Shown: positions 1-7,440, numbered from the stretch's first letter. The stretch: 10,987 nucleotides of DNA from Lachnospiraceae bacterium (GCA_028694115.1 JAQUUB010000127.1:1-10987), one strand, 5' to 3'. Made by a program: numbers and translations. Notes: generated by a model from the sequence alone, not told the origin.

Positions 1-214
1 ACTCGATAGTTTGTACTATATGTTGTGTTTTATATTTTCTATCGGAACTATATTTTGTGTTTTTATTCTATTTATTCCATCATTCCCATTGATTTTTAAA
101 GAATTTTGCTGACAAAATGACGACATTTTTGTAATTTCTCGCTTAGCATCAATTATACAAAAATCTATAACAATTTATAATTTTACTTTTCATCAGAAAA
201 TTACTAAACTAGAT
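1..214. other. A+T-rich intergenic region with no supported gene
   Basis: No convincing coding frame or intrinsic terminator is seen downstream of the 524-residue gene. A TATAAT at 157-152 on the minus strand could be a -10 box for a gene beyond the left edge, but its -35 (TTATAA, 17-base spacer) is poor. A short imperfect hairpin (112-132) and a spaced direct repeat (15-66) are the only other structures. Confidence 0.5.
15..66. repeat. Spaced imperfect direct repeat at the left edge
   Basis: ACTATATGTTGTGTTTTAT (15-33) recurs as ACTATATTTTGTGTTTTTAT (47-66), with one substitution and one extra T, at a 32-base step of about three helical turns. In an A+T-rich gap this could be chance or a binding-site pair for a promoter reading off the left edge. 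Confidence 0.35.
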
Positions 215-1789
215 TTATTTGATAGATGTAAATATATTATTCCATAATATTCCTATTAAATTTGCGATAGCAATCGCTTTATCTGGGAATATTACTAGTA
301 CAAATGTGATTGTGGCAATTGCTAATTGAAACCATGCAACCCTTTGATTGCTCTTTGTCTCCGAATATGCAGTCAATCCCTCTGAAATCTTGATTTTTTC
401 ATCTAAATCCATTTGAATTTCATCATAATTTTCTTTTATCTGTTTCCACATATTTTTGGGTCTTCCTGTAAATGTTTTATACGGATGGTAGTTTGAAAAA
501 ACACCAATTGACTTTCTTGTATATTCATTTCTTTCTAACAATTCATTTGCACTTTCAAATTCTTTTGATACTGGTAGTTCTTGATCAATTTTTGTAAATA
601 TATAAAAATCCTTACCCAATTCGTACTTTAATCTCAAGAGCTTTCTTTGCGATTTTTTGTTACTTCGAACGGAATTAATCTTATTTCTATATGAACTAAC
701 CACATCTAAATAATTAACACCTATATTTTTTAATACTAACATTGTATATAGTTTCGACATATAATTCATTGTAAACCAATACAGCTCTTTATTATGTGCC
801 GTAATATATCCATCAAATGATTTTATTTTTTCTGGGTTGTATACTAACATCATATCTGTATCATAGCTATCTCTACTTCTATAATTTGATGTCTGTAGAA
901 ACAATTTTTCTATTTCTGAAATGTAAAATCCTTCATTTATATTTATTCCAAGAGAATCCATTATTGATTGATCTAACTCAATTTCTGGTGTAATATTTGT
1001 TTCAAATACATTTACTCCCAATACCTTACCAGTCCACGAATATTGCATCAAAGGGAAATAAACTAATATATTTTTAAGGAATATGTCTTTTACATATCCT
1101 AACTGTTCATATATAATTTGATTCTTGGCACATTCACTTAATGTGCCACCACTAATAGCATACCCGATTTTGGCACCAGACTTTTTTCTTATATTCCTAA
1201 TCCAAAACCTATGCACACACATTCCTGGTTTCCTATATTCTGTTTTGATAAACTGTGCTATCTCATCCTGAAAATCATTATTTAAAGAAATTTTCATTTC
1301 AATTGCAGCATATGAGGAACTAAAATTATGAAAATAAATTTCAAAATGATCAATATAATTATCTAACCCTTTTTTATATGCAAAATCAAATAGACCCACT
1401 CTATACCATGATTTTCCATTATGAAGTATTTTATTTAATCCTTGCACAATCTTTTCTATATCATTTTCTGCACTGCCACCATCCATATATTTATGAGTAT
1501 AGCATTTTTTATAAAGCCGAATTAATCCTTGTTTAGTTTGTTCCAACTTCTGCTTTGGAATTAAATCATATAGTATAATATCTGTCGGTTTATAATATAA
1601 AGGATCAGGTAATGCGTTAGTACTACTATCAAAAAAATGGTCTTGTTGAAACATATTATAAGAATTTTTTCTATTTTCCCTCTCATCTTGAGTTAATGCG
1701 AATTTCATATGCAAAAAAGATTTAAACTTTACCATATTGTATTTTATGTTATCTCGGTTCATGTCCTTAATAAATTTCGTCTTTCGCAT
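215..1789 (-). CDS. Unrecognised 524-residue protein with a C-terminal two-helix membrane hairpin
   Basis: I do not recognise this family and assign no function. The ATG at 1789 has GGGGA (1800-1796) 6 bases upstream; in-frame ATGs at residues 10, 19 and 28 are less well supported. Residues 1-480 appear soluble, Lys/Tyr/Asn-rich and mixed alpha/beta, with no obvious Walker A, HKD, PD-(D/E)xK or TOPRIM motif. Residues 446-480 are charged and helical. Two hydrophobic stretches follow near the end: about 484-501 (VAWFQLAIATITFVLVIF) and 505-520 (AIAIANLIGILWNNIF), separated by PDK. A long helix running into a short C-terminal membrane hairpin recalls the layout of CorA-like proteins and of several membrane-acting phage-defence effectors; this is an architectural analogy only. 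The gene is separated from the AlbA_2 gene by 166 bases containing repeats and a possible promoter, so it may be transcribed separately. Confidence 0.8.
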   Translation of the reverse strand: MRKTKFIKDMNRDNIKYNMVKFKSFLHMKFALTQDERENRKNSYNMFQQDHFFDSSTNALPDPLYYKPTDIILYDLIPKQKLEQTKQGLIRLYKKCYTHKYMDGGSAENDIEKIVQGLNKILHNGKSWYRVGLFDFAYKKGLDNYIDHFEIYFHNFSSSYAAIEMKISLNNDFQDEIAQFIKTEYRKPGMCVHRFWIRNIRKKSGAKIGYAISGGTLSECAKNQIIYEQLGYVKDIFLKNILVYFPLMQYSWTGKVLGVNVFETNITPEIELDQSIMDSLGININEGFYISEIEKLFLQTSNYRSRDSYDTDMMLVYNPEKIKSFDGYITAHNKELYWFTMNYMSKLYTMLVLKNIGVNYLDVVSSYRNKINSVRSNKKSQRKLLRLKYELGKDFYIFTKIDQELPVSKEFESANELLERNEYTRKSIGVFSNYHPYKTFTGRPKNMWKQIKENYDEIQMDLDEKIKISEGLTAYSETKSNQRVAWFQLAIATITFVLVIFPDKAIAIANLIGILWNNIFTSIK

Positions 1790-1826
1790 TACAGATCCCC
1801 ATTCCTTTGCAAGTATTAAGTTTCTA

Positions 1827-1860
1827 ATTATATATCACAACTTTTAAATAATATGTTCAA
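1827..1860 (-). promoter_or_regulatory. Possible promoter of the 524-residue gene
   Basis: A perfect TATAAT lies at 1832-1827 on the minus strand, preceded by TG at 1837-1836, which also gives an extended -10 reading (TGATATATA). TTGAAC at 1860-1855 is the nearest -35-like hexamer, but the spacer is 22 bases to TATAAT, or 20 to the overlapping TATATA. The start codon is about 38 bases downstream at 1789. The -10 is good and the -35 is poor, which would fit a weak or activator-dependent promoter. The octamer repeats lie just upstream, where an activator would bind. Confidence 0.4.
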
Positions 1861-1873
1861 ATTTGTATTTCAA

Positions 1874-1947
1874 CTCCGCAAATACTTCGCAGAACTTCGC
1901 AATACAATTACTCCGCAAATACTTCGCAGAACTTCGCAATATAATTA
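1874..1947. repeat. Two tandem 37-bp direct repeats made of ACTTCGCA octamers
   Basis: Bases 1874-1910 and 1911-1947 are the same 37-bp unit with a single difference (C at 1905, T at 1942). Inside each unit ACTTCGCA occurs twice in the same orientation (1884, 1894; 1921, 1931), and the variant ACTCCGCA occurs once at the front (1873, 1910). Start-to-start steps are 11, 10, 16, 11 and 10 bp. A 7-of-8 inverted copy (TACGAAGT) lies at 1946-1953. The block sits between the stop of the AlbA_2 gene and the possible promoter of the 524-residue gene. Iteron-like spacing near one helical turn would suit cooperative protein binding. A slippage duplication without function is also possible. Confidence 0.9.
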
Positions 1948-1955
1948 CGAAGTTC
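1929..1955 (-). other. Inverted repeat (8-bp stem) directly after the AlbA_2 stop codon
   Basis: GAACTTCG (1929-1936) and CGAAGTTC (1948-1955) are perfect inverted copies around an 11-base A+T-rich loop. On the minus strand the hairpin begins immediately after the TAG at 1958-1956. It is not followed by a run of T, so it is not a typical intrinsic terminator. It may protect the 3' end of the transcript, act as a weak pause site, or be a dyad operator overlapping the octamer repeats. Confidence 0.5.
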
Positions 1956-3419
1956 CTAGAGCATCTCATATGATTGCGTAGGATCGTTTTTTCCACCATT
2001 TCTTCTAATGATTTTCAATTCAATCAAGTTGTTCAGACGTACACCTACCGTCCTAGCTGATTTCGCAGTATGCAGAACCAATTCAGATGTCTTAACCTGC
2101 TTTTTCCCTGCCATATATGCAAGAATCTGTTTCTCCAAGTCATCCAATCCTTCCCATACATCTTTTCCAAGGTTTTCAGCAGCTCTATCTGACTGTCTCA
2201 TAGTTCTCATCGCAATATTATTTTTCAAAACCAATTTTACAGCATATTCTGGTTCTGAATATACTGGTGGTTCAAGATAGAATTCTTCCATATCAGAAAA
2301 AATACGTTTTACACCTTCATTCAGTTCTCTAACCCAACCAAACTCGGTCAATACTCTGGCTATTCTTGGATTACGTGAATAACGAGTAAGCCTTATATTA
2401 TCTACTGTAACAATATTCGGAAGTTTACCAGGGCTTGTAATCTCTAAGCGATCATCAAACATAGCAATTTTTATATAGCCGCCTGACATTCCATATTCTC
2501 TATGCGTGACAGCATTTACAATTCCCTCCAGCCATGCAAACTCAGGGTATTCTGGAATAATCTGAAACATCCCAGTTTGTTGATTTAATGCAGTAAACTC
2601 GCGTAACTGGGTAGAAAGAAACTCTTTCGCTTTATCAATAATACGTAAAATTGGATATTCGATATTAACATCTTTTACAATATTAATTTTTGTTCCAACC
2701 TGTTCTGCTGTACCATCGTATCTTATAAATCTAATTCTACAGTTTGGATAAAATTGCTGAATGTTCTCTGCAAAAAGAAGAACAGCCGCATTTGTTAAAT
2801 ATCTTTTTCCTTCGATAACCTTTGTAAATCCTCTAGCCCGTAGCATCTGTTCTGTTGTAACATCTTCCGCACCAATTTTTTTCTTATATTTTTCAATCAG
2901 TTCAGCATCAAGATCTTCTATTTCTGCATCCATATTACATTCATCTTCAAAATGCCTTGTACTTTTGGCATATTCAAGATTACGAAGATCTTCGCCCTTC
3001 AGCTCTCTGGTTCTATCACCAATTCTCAAGAAAGTTGAATCATTAGTTGTCCTAATAACTTGATCCGTACTTGCTTCAATGTGCAACAACAGTAACCGAT
3101 CAGTTTCTCCGCTCTCATTAATGATATTCAAAAATTCCTCATTGTATCTTGGCATTGGCTTACAACAATCTTTAGGTGCATTAATAAAATTATTTATTTT
3201 CTGATCATCACAATTTTTGATACCTTCTAACCTTTTTGTTTTATCACTGATACCAATAATAATTGTTCCACCTTCTGCATTTGCAAATGCAGATATTAAA
3301 TCTGAAATTTCAGAAGGCTTAATCTGTGCTGATTTTCTATCAAAAAATTTTTTTTCATCATTAGTTGTCATATAATCTAATGTTAACAAAGGGTTGTATT
3401 TTGATCTGATTTCGTTCAC
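1956..3419 (-). CDS. AlbA_2 (Schlafen-type) and GHKL-ATPase protein with C-terminal winged helix
   Basis: At 487 residues this matches the bacterial AlbA_2 plus HATPase_c_4 family, often annotated as ATP-binding or RecG-related transcriptional regulator. The AlbA_2 domain spans about 21-145: FDRKSAQIKPSEISDLISAF, then NAEGGTIIIGI (47-57) and FLRIGDRTRELKGEDL (130-145). The GHKL-like part is at about 290-385, with an N-box-like EGIVNAVTHREYG (298-310), DRLEITSPGKLP (323-334) and NEGVKRIFSDM (367-377). Residues about 423-480 (LEKQILAYMA ... SARTVGVRLNNLIELKIIRR) look like a winged helix-turn-helix for DNA binding. The start is GTG at 3419, with AGGTG (3432-3428) 8 bases upstream. Members occur in mobile islands and beside restriction genes, and Schlafen-like AlbA_2 domains can be nucleases or regulators; which applies here cannot be seen. 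A 152-base gap separates it from the gene upstream. Confidence 0.88.
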   Translation of the reverse strand: MNEIRSKYNPLLTLDYMTTNDEKKFFDRKSAQIKPSEISDLISAFANAEGGTIIIGISDKTKRLEGIKNCDDQKINNFINAPKDCCKPMPRYNEEFLNIINESGETDRLLLLHIEASTDQVIRTTNDSTFLRIGDRTRELKGEDLRNLEYAKSTRHFEDECNMDAEIEDLDAELIEKYKKKIGAEDVTTEQMLRARGFTKVIEGKRYLTNAAVLLFAENIQQFYPNCRIRFIRYDGTAEQVGTKINIVKDVNIEYPILRIIDKAKEFLSTQLREFTALNQQTGMFQIIPEYPEFAWLEGIVNAVTHREYGMSGGYIKIAMFDDRLEITSPGKLPNIVTVDNIRLTRYSRNPRIARVLTEFGWVRELNEGVKRIFSDMEEFYLEPPVYSEPEYAVKLVLKNNIAMRTMRQSDRAAENLGKDVWEGLDDLEKQILAYMAGKKQVKTSELVLHTAKSARTVGVRLNNLIELKIIRRNGGKNDPTQSYEML

Positions 3420-3571
3420 TAATGGTTCACCTGCCTCTCATATAATCTCATTTTTCTTAATTTTATGATATTCATTCTTCACTCGAAACATTTTCAAAGT
3501 TTGGGTATATATTAATTCCTGTAATTCTTAAAAATACCGCATATACATTTTCACCACAGAAATAATACTAA
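3420..3571 (-). other. Intergenic gap before the AlbA_2 gene; possible weak promoter only
   Basis: The 152 bases hold no open frame of note and no GC-rich hairpin followed by a T run, so there is no evidence that transcription from the upstream operon stops here. A TTGAAA at 3497-3492 on the minus strand could be a -35 box. The best -10 match after it (TATCAT) is 21 bases away, which is too far for a good sigma-A promoter. An AGGTG ribosome binding site at 3432-3428 ends the gap. Confidence 0.3.
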
Positions 3572-4642
3572 TTATATCAGTTCAGTAAAACTTCCTCTGC
3601 GTAAAATACCTTGCTCCGTTGCATCATAGAAATATGCAAAGCTTGCATTATTTCTATATTCTTTTAGGCTTACTCTATGATTCACAAAGTTAGTCCCTAC
3701 ACCAATTACACCAGCAGTCGCAAGTCCTGCACCTATTACCCATGTAGGAAAAGAATGCAAATTATCGTTTGTAAATTGCATTAAACCCACAGCACCACCT
3801 GTTATTTCAATTAAAGATTTCATATTTCCCATACGATATCCTATTCTATGATCCTTTAACAGCTTGTCCATATCTGACAGTTCACATTCCCATTTTTCTC
3901 TAAATGCACTCGTAGCTGCTTTAATTTCCTGCCAACTTGAACATGTAGATAAGCTATTCTCAAAATCTCGAATCTCTTTTCTCAAATGCCATAGTTCCGA
4001 TTCTCTTTTTTCTTTAAAATCTAATATAGTTTCAAAGCTAATATCTAAGTTTGGGGTTGGCATAGCCTTCTCAAACACAGATGTAAGGCACATACTACGT
4101 TGACTCTTCCACTGCTTCTCATATGCCTGATAAACATAGCTGTTTTTATCAGTTCCTATAATCATATCTGCCGGACTGATTTTAGCCAAATATTCTGCCA
4201 TAGTTGACATATATAAATTAGCAGTTGTTTCTTCCATTTCAAGCCATTCACCATTACCATCTATATGCAATAATCCCCAGCTTTTCATCAAATCATATAA
4301 ATCTGTCGGAATCTTTTTGTAGTGTATCATCGTTCCGATTTGAGGTATTTGAAGGTTTTTTATACCCCCTTTTTTATTTTTCCTATAGTTGGGATTCAAA
4401 CCTCTTATCTTATGAATTACCTCCTTGGAAAATACATTATTTTCATTAGAATAGAATAATTCGTCAGGTGTGATTGGCGAGTACAATCCACGCTCTTCTA
4501 ATGCCTTAACTTCTGGTGAGTAGTTAGCATCATATTGATTCGGAACAATCGAATGTATCTTATCCCAATATAACATTGCATTCCTAAGCCAAACACCATC
4601 TTTTATATCCATTGACGGATAATACAATATCGAACGTGACAT
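3572..4642 (-). CDS. Uncharacterised protein with coiled coil and C-terminal hydrophobic helix, possibly DUF6236-like
   Basis: The function is unknown. The opening residues (ILYYPSMDIKDGVWLRNAML, then YWDKIHSIVP) resemble what I remember of DUF6236 proteins, which begin with a YYP...LLYWD pattern; this is recall, not a search. Residues about 205-262 are rich in charged heptad-like stretches (EKRESELWHLRKEIRDFE) and may form a coiled coil. Residues about 278-290 are mildly hydrophobic, and 300-320 (starting TWVIGAGLATAGVIGVG) is Gly-rich and long enough for one membrane helix; there is no N-terminal signal peptide. The ATG start has GGGAG 8 bases upstream (4655-4651). It follows the helicase gene by 63 bases on the same strand with no visible terminator, so it is probably co-transcribed and may be a third, accessory part of the Gabija-like module or a membrane-acting effector. 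Confidence 0.8.
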   Translation of the reverse strand: MSRSILYYPSMDIKDGVWLRNAMLYWDKIHSIVPNQYDANYSPEVKALEERGLYSPITPDELFYSNENNVFSKEVIHKIRGLNPNYRKNKKGGIKNLQIPQIGTMIHYKKIPTDLYDLMKSWGLLHIDGNGEWLEMEETTANLYMSTMAEYLAKISPADMIIGTDKNSYVYQAYEKQWKSQRSMCLTSVFEKAMPTPNLDISFETILDFKEKRESELWHLRKEIRDFENSLSTCSSWQEIKAATSAFREKWECELSDMDKLLKDHRIGYRMGNMKSLIEITGGAVGLMQFTNDNLHSFPTWVIGAGLATAGVIGVGTNFVNHRVSLKEYRNNASFAYFYDATEQGILRRGSFTELI

Positions 4643-4705
4643 TTTATCTTCTCCCTTTGTGAATTTACAAAACTTTCTAACATTACAATATTTACTAGGT
4701 CATTC

Positions 4706-5836
4706 TCATTTACCTATACCTAATTTATATTTTTCTTTCACTCTATCAAACACATTTTTCTTCACAAGATATAGATTCCCTTTTGTTCTCGTTAATGCAA
4801 CATAAAGTTTGTTTCTCGTAATTTGCGAAATTATTGATATGTCAAATGTATCCGTGTCCAATTCAACAAACGTATCCGTTAAAACGACACAAACATTTTC
4901 AAATGTATCTCCTTTAGAGTATGACCAATTAAGAGCACTAAAACTATATTTATTTGCCTCCATCCAAACTAGTTTCATGATTTTATTATCATCTAAAATT
5001 GTTTCAACTTCCTCGGCTTCGACCCAATGAACATCTCCCTGATGAGTATTATCAGCAATTATTTTTATTTTCAGCTTTTCATTAACAAAATTACATACTG
5101 CCTCGGGACACCTTCTGGAAGAACCAAAAGATGTATGATCAACATCAAATTTTTCTTTTTTCAGACTTTCCAAAAAATCATCATATGACACTTCATTCTT
5201 GCCTTTTTTAAACGGCTTACCTGAATTATTTTGTCCAGATACTGAATGCTGATAATAATCTCCAACCAAAGTAATATTATTTATTTTTTTTGCCAATGCA
5301 ACTATTACATCATAATCATATTCACGAAAATCCTGAAATTCATCAATACATACCTGATCATAAAATGTGTTAATTGTTTCAGCAACCTTGTTAATTAGCT
5401 TTTCTTTCCCTGTCTTGACTGTCATAATTAATTCTGCAATATTTTCGCAATAATAAAATCCTTCAAATTCATAATGTCCATGCTTATCTTTATTTTGGTA
5501 CTTTTTATTTGGAATTCTTCTTCCATTTTTCAAGAAATTAGCTTGTGGTGGTTTTCTTGTTGTAATACCTTTGCGATTAAACTCTTCTTTACCAAATGCC
5601 TGCAATATTGTAGGCTCGTATGGGCACAAAACATACCGATAAATAAAAGAATCAAATGTCATTACATTTGTCAATTCTGGTACCGTTCCAAAGTTTGAAA
5701 CTAATTCATGATTTATATTATGTGTGTTCTCATTTGTATACGCTAAAATTAAATTCTTTTTTTCCCGGTTGATGCATTGGCAAATGTTAAACGTTTTTCC
5801 TGCACCCGCTACTGCAAGTACTATTCGTTTAGCCAT
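4706..5836 (-). CDS. gajB: GajB-like short UvrD/SF1 helicase (Gabija-type partner)
   Basis: This 376-residue protein carries the SF1A (UvrD/Rep) motif set: Walker A AVAGAGKT (8-15), motif Ia around LAYTNENT (31-38), motif II DEFQDF (165-170), motif III VGDYYQHS (191-198), motif IV RRCPEAV (241-247), motif V YSKGDTFENVCVVL (306-319) and motif VI YVALTRTKG (345-353) with its arginine finger. It should therefore bind and hydrolyse ATP. It is shorter than characterised GajB (about 494 residues). The N-terminal Q motif that normally precedes Walker A is absent, and the 1B and 2B regions must be reduced. The start is firm (GGAGG, 7-base spacer) and the gene overlaps the gajA-like gene by 16 bases, so the two products are probably made together and form a complex. 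Adjacency to an OLD/TOPRIM protein supports a Gabija-type call; a divergent class 2 OLD system is the alternative. Confidence 0.85.
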   Translation of the reverse strand: MAKRIVLAVAGAGKTFNICQCINREKKNLILAYTNENTHNINHELVSNFGTVPELTNVMTFDSFIYRYVLCPYEPTILQAFGKEEFNRKGITTRKPPQANFLKNGRRIPNKKYQNKDKHGHYEFEGFYYCENIAELIMTVKTGKEKLINKVAETINTFYDQVCIDEFQDFREYDYDVIVALAKKINNITLVGDYYQHSVSGQNNSGKPFKKGKNEVSYDDFLESLKKEKFDVDHTSFGSSRRCPEAVCNFVNEKLKIKIIADNTHQGDVHWVEAEEVETILDDNKIMKLVWMEANKYSFSALNWSYSKGDTFENVCVVLTDTFVELDTDTFDISIISQITRNKLYVALTRTKGNLYLVKKNVFDRVKEKYKLGIGK

Positions 5837-7395
5837 AATATTGCCTCCGTTACATATTGTGGAACTTCAAAGTCAATTTTTTGATCAAGCAAATTATAAG
5901 CAGTCTCAACTTTATTGTTTATCATTTTTCCAAGGACTTTACCATAGTCCAACCCATGAACTAAATAGTCTGATCCCTTTTGAACTTTAACAATTCCATC
6001 CAAAAGCTCCTTATTTTCATTGTATAGGCAAGCCTCCCATGTCCAATTATTTATATCTTTATCCATAAAGACATGATGATTATCATTGCTATCATTGAAT
6101 TTTTCTGTTACATTTATACGATTTTGTGATTTATCATTATCTGTAATAACTGCAATCTTCTTTTCTGTATGTTCTACTATCTTCAAATAATTTTTGTATG
6201 AAATTCCATTGCATGAAATAATACTAATTCGATCCGCTTCCACACTTTTGCCCAAAACCTTTTTATAAATATACGGCATTAATAAGAATTCAGTGGCTCC
6301 CTCCACAAAAATAACTTTTTCCGACAGCAATAATTGAAGGAAACTATTATCATCTGCTTTTACAAAAAATTTTGCTACTTCTGAATCAACATTCTTTAAT
6401 GAAAGAGCCTTTTCATTACTAATCCATATTACATTGTTCAAATTCAACCTACTTGCAATCATATTACTATGTGTCGTTACTATTATCTGAGCGTCACATC
6501 TATTCTTCTCTATTTCATGCAACATTTTCTTAAGATTTGTAAAACACAAATGATTTTCTGGTTCTTCTATTAAAATTACATCTAAATTCGTTTTCTTTTT
6601 ATCCAGGGCAATATGTGTTTTTATTAAACTTTCCATTCCGCTTCCCTTGTTTTCTAAAGGAATACCCTCTTCATATACCGATAATATAGTTTCCAGAACA
6701 ACTTTTTTATCATTAATTCCAAAATATCTTTTTTTGTCAATTTCATCGAGTGTAAGCGTTGCAAAAGCATCTTGTATACCATCTCGAAAAGAATTTTTTG
6801 CACTCATTTTTTGCTCATCTGAATATTTGGCATTAAACAATGTTCTGTTGAAATAATTAAATGAATTGTTGGTATCATTATTTGATGTATCAATTGCAAT
6901 AAAACCAAAAGGTCTCTTTACCATTGCATATGGTAATCCACTAAATGCTGTCCACTTCAAATAATAATATTCATATGGAATTTTTCCTTTAGCTATTTCA
7001 GCATCTAATCCCGCCCCAAGTTCTTTATCAAATCGACATTCAAATGTTATTCCAAACTTCTCAGTTTTACTCCTATTATTCTCTCCATAAAAATATTCAG
7101 AATTTTTACTTTTAACGTCAAGATCTAAAGTGATTTCTATCCAAACATAAGGAAGTGTTGAGACAGATGGTTTTACCTTAAACCCTTCAACCATATCCAA
7201 ATTAAATAGATCCTTTAAAACTGACTTATCTGCATTCCTATATTGTTGGTTAAACACTATTTTGATTGCTTCTAAAATCGTACTTTTTCCTGCTTCGTTT
7301 TCTCCAACAATTACATTCATATGTTCATTAAACTCGATATCCAATACTTTAAATTTCTGTAACCCTTCAATGTGCATTGATTTAATATAATTCAT
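5821..7395 (-). CDS. gajA: GajA-like OLD-family ATPase with TOPRIM nuclease domain (Gabija-type)
   Basis: Class 2 OLD-family proteins join an ABC-type ATPase to a TOPRIM nuclease and are encoded beside a UvrD-like helicase; Gabija GajA is the known defence example and nicks DNA when cellular nucleotide levels fall. Numbered from the upstream ATG at 7407, Walker A is GENEAGKST (35-43), the ABC signature region NKGSGMESL (253-261), Walker B VILIEEPENHL (277-287) and the H-loop VTTHS (310-314). The TOPRIM domain shows FVEGATE (367-373) and ITDNDKS (421-427, Asp423 and Asp425), then WTWEACLY (455-462). I prefer the ATG at 7395 (fifth residue of the longer version): a run of Gs at 7405-7401 sits 5 bases upstream as a ribosome binding site, while the ATG at 7407 has none. 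hsdR ends about 45 bases upstream, so one transcript is likely. At about 524 to 528 residues it is a little shorter than characterised GajA (about 578). Confidence 0.88.
   Translation of the reverse strand: MNYIKSMHIEGLQKFKVLDIEFNEHMNVIVGENEAGKSTILEAIKIVFNQQYRNADKSVLKDLFNLDMVEGFKVKPSVSTLPYVWIEITLDLDVKSKNSEYFYGENNRSKTEKFGITFECRFDKELGAGLDAEIAKGKIPYEYYYLKWTAFSGLPYAMVKRPFGFIAIDTSNNDTNNSFNYFNRTLFNAKYSDEQKMSAKNSFRDGIQDAFATLTLDEIDKKRYFGINDKKVVLETILSVYEEGIPLENKGSGMESLIKTHIALDKKKTNLDVILIEEPENHLCFTNLKKMLHEIEKNRCDAQIIVTTHSNMIASRLNLNNVIWISNEKALSLKNVDSEVAKFFVKADDNSFLQLLLSEKVIFVEGATEFLLMPYIYKKVLGKSVEADRISIISCNGISYKNYLKIVEHTEKKIAVITDNDKSQNRINVTEKFNDSNDNHHVFMDKDINNWTWEACLYNENKELLDGIVKVQKGSDYLVHGLDYGKVLGKMINNKVETAYNLLDQKIDFEVPQYVTEAILWLNE
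5844..5848 (-). promoter_or_regulatory. Ribosome binding site for the gajB-like helicase gene
   Basis: GGAGG lies 7 bases before the ATG at 5836-5834 and inside the last codons of the gajA-like gene. It fixes the helicase start at a point where the protein begins almost directly with its Walker A strand, so the short N-terminus is not a gene-calling error. Confidence 0.8.
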
Positions 7396-7400
7396 ATGTC

Positions 7401-7405
7401 CCCCC
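7401..7405 (-). promoter_or_regulatory. G-rich ribosome binding site that selects the gajA-like start
   Basis: Five Gs on the minus strand (part of a six-G run, 7405-7400) can pair with the CCUCC of 16S rRNA with one wobble, 5 bases before the ATG at 7395-7393. The alternative in-frame ATG at 7407 would place this run inside its second and third codons and has no upstream site. This favours the shorter start. Confidence 0.5.
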
Positions 7406-7440
7406 ATCTACATATTTTGGTCACTCACAATTTATTGTTT

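Noticed and set aside
4..44. Inverted repeat CGATAG ... CTATCG at the left edge
   Set aside because: Only 6 bp with a 29-base loop in A+T-rich sequence; expected by chance.
112..132. Intrinsic terminator hairpin (ACAAAATG / CATTTTTGT) after the 524-residue gene
   Set aside because: The stem is almost all A-T with a bulge and is not followed by a T run in the direction of transcription; it would be too weak.
1874..1947. A minimal CRISPR array
   Set aside because: The 37-bp units are directly adjacent with no spacers, there are only two, and no cas gene is present.
1921..1958. Read-through extension of the AlbA_2 protein past its TAG into the repeats
   Set aside because: The in-frame extension runs only 15 codons to a TAA, and the 37-bp period is not a multiple of three; there is no sign of selection on a reading frame.
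5821..7407. PARIS (AriA/AriB) or a retron-associated ATPase instead of Gabija
   Set aside because: In PARIS the ATPase and TOPRIM nuclease are separate proteins. Here both are in one chain next to a UvrD helicase, and no reverse transcriptase is present.
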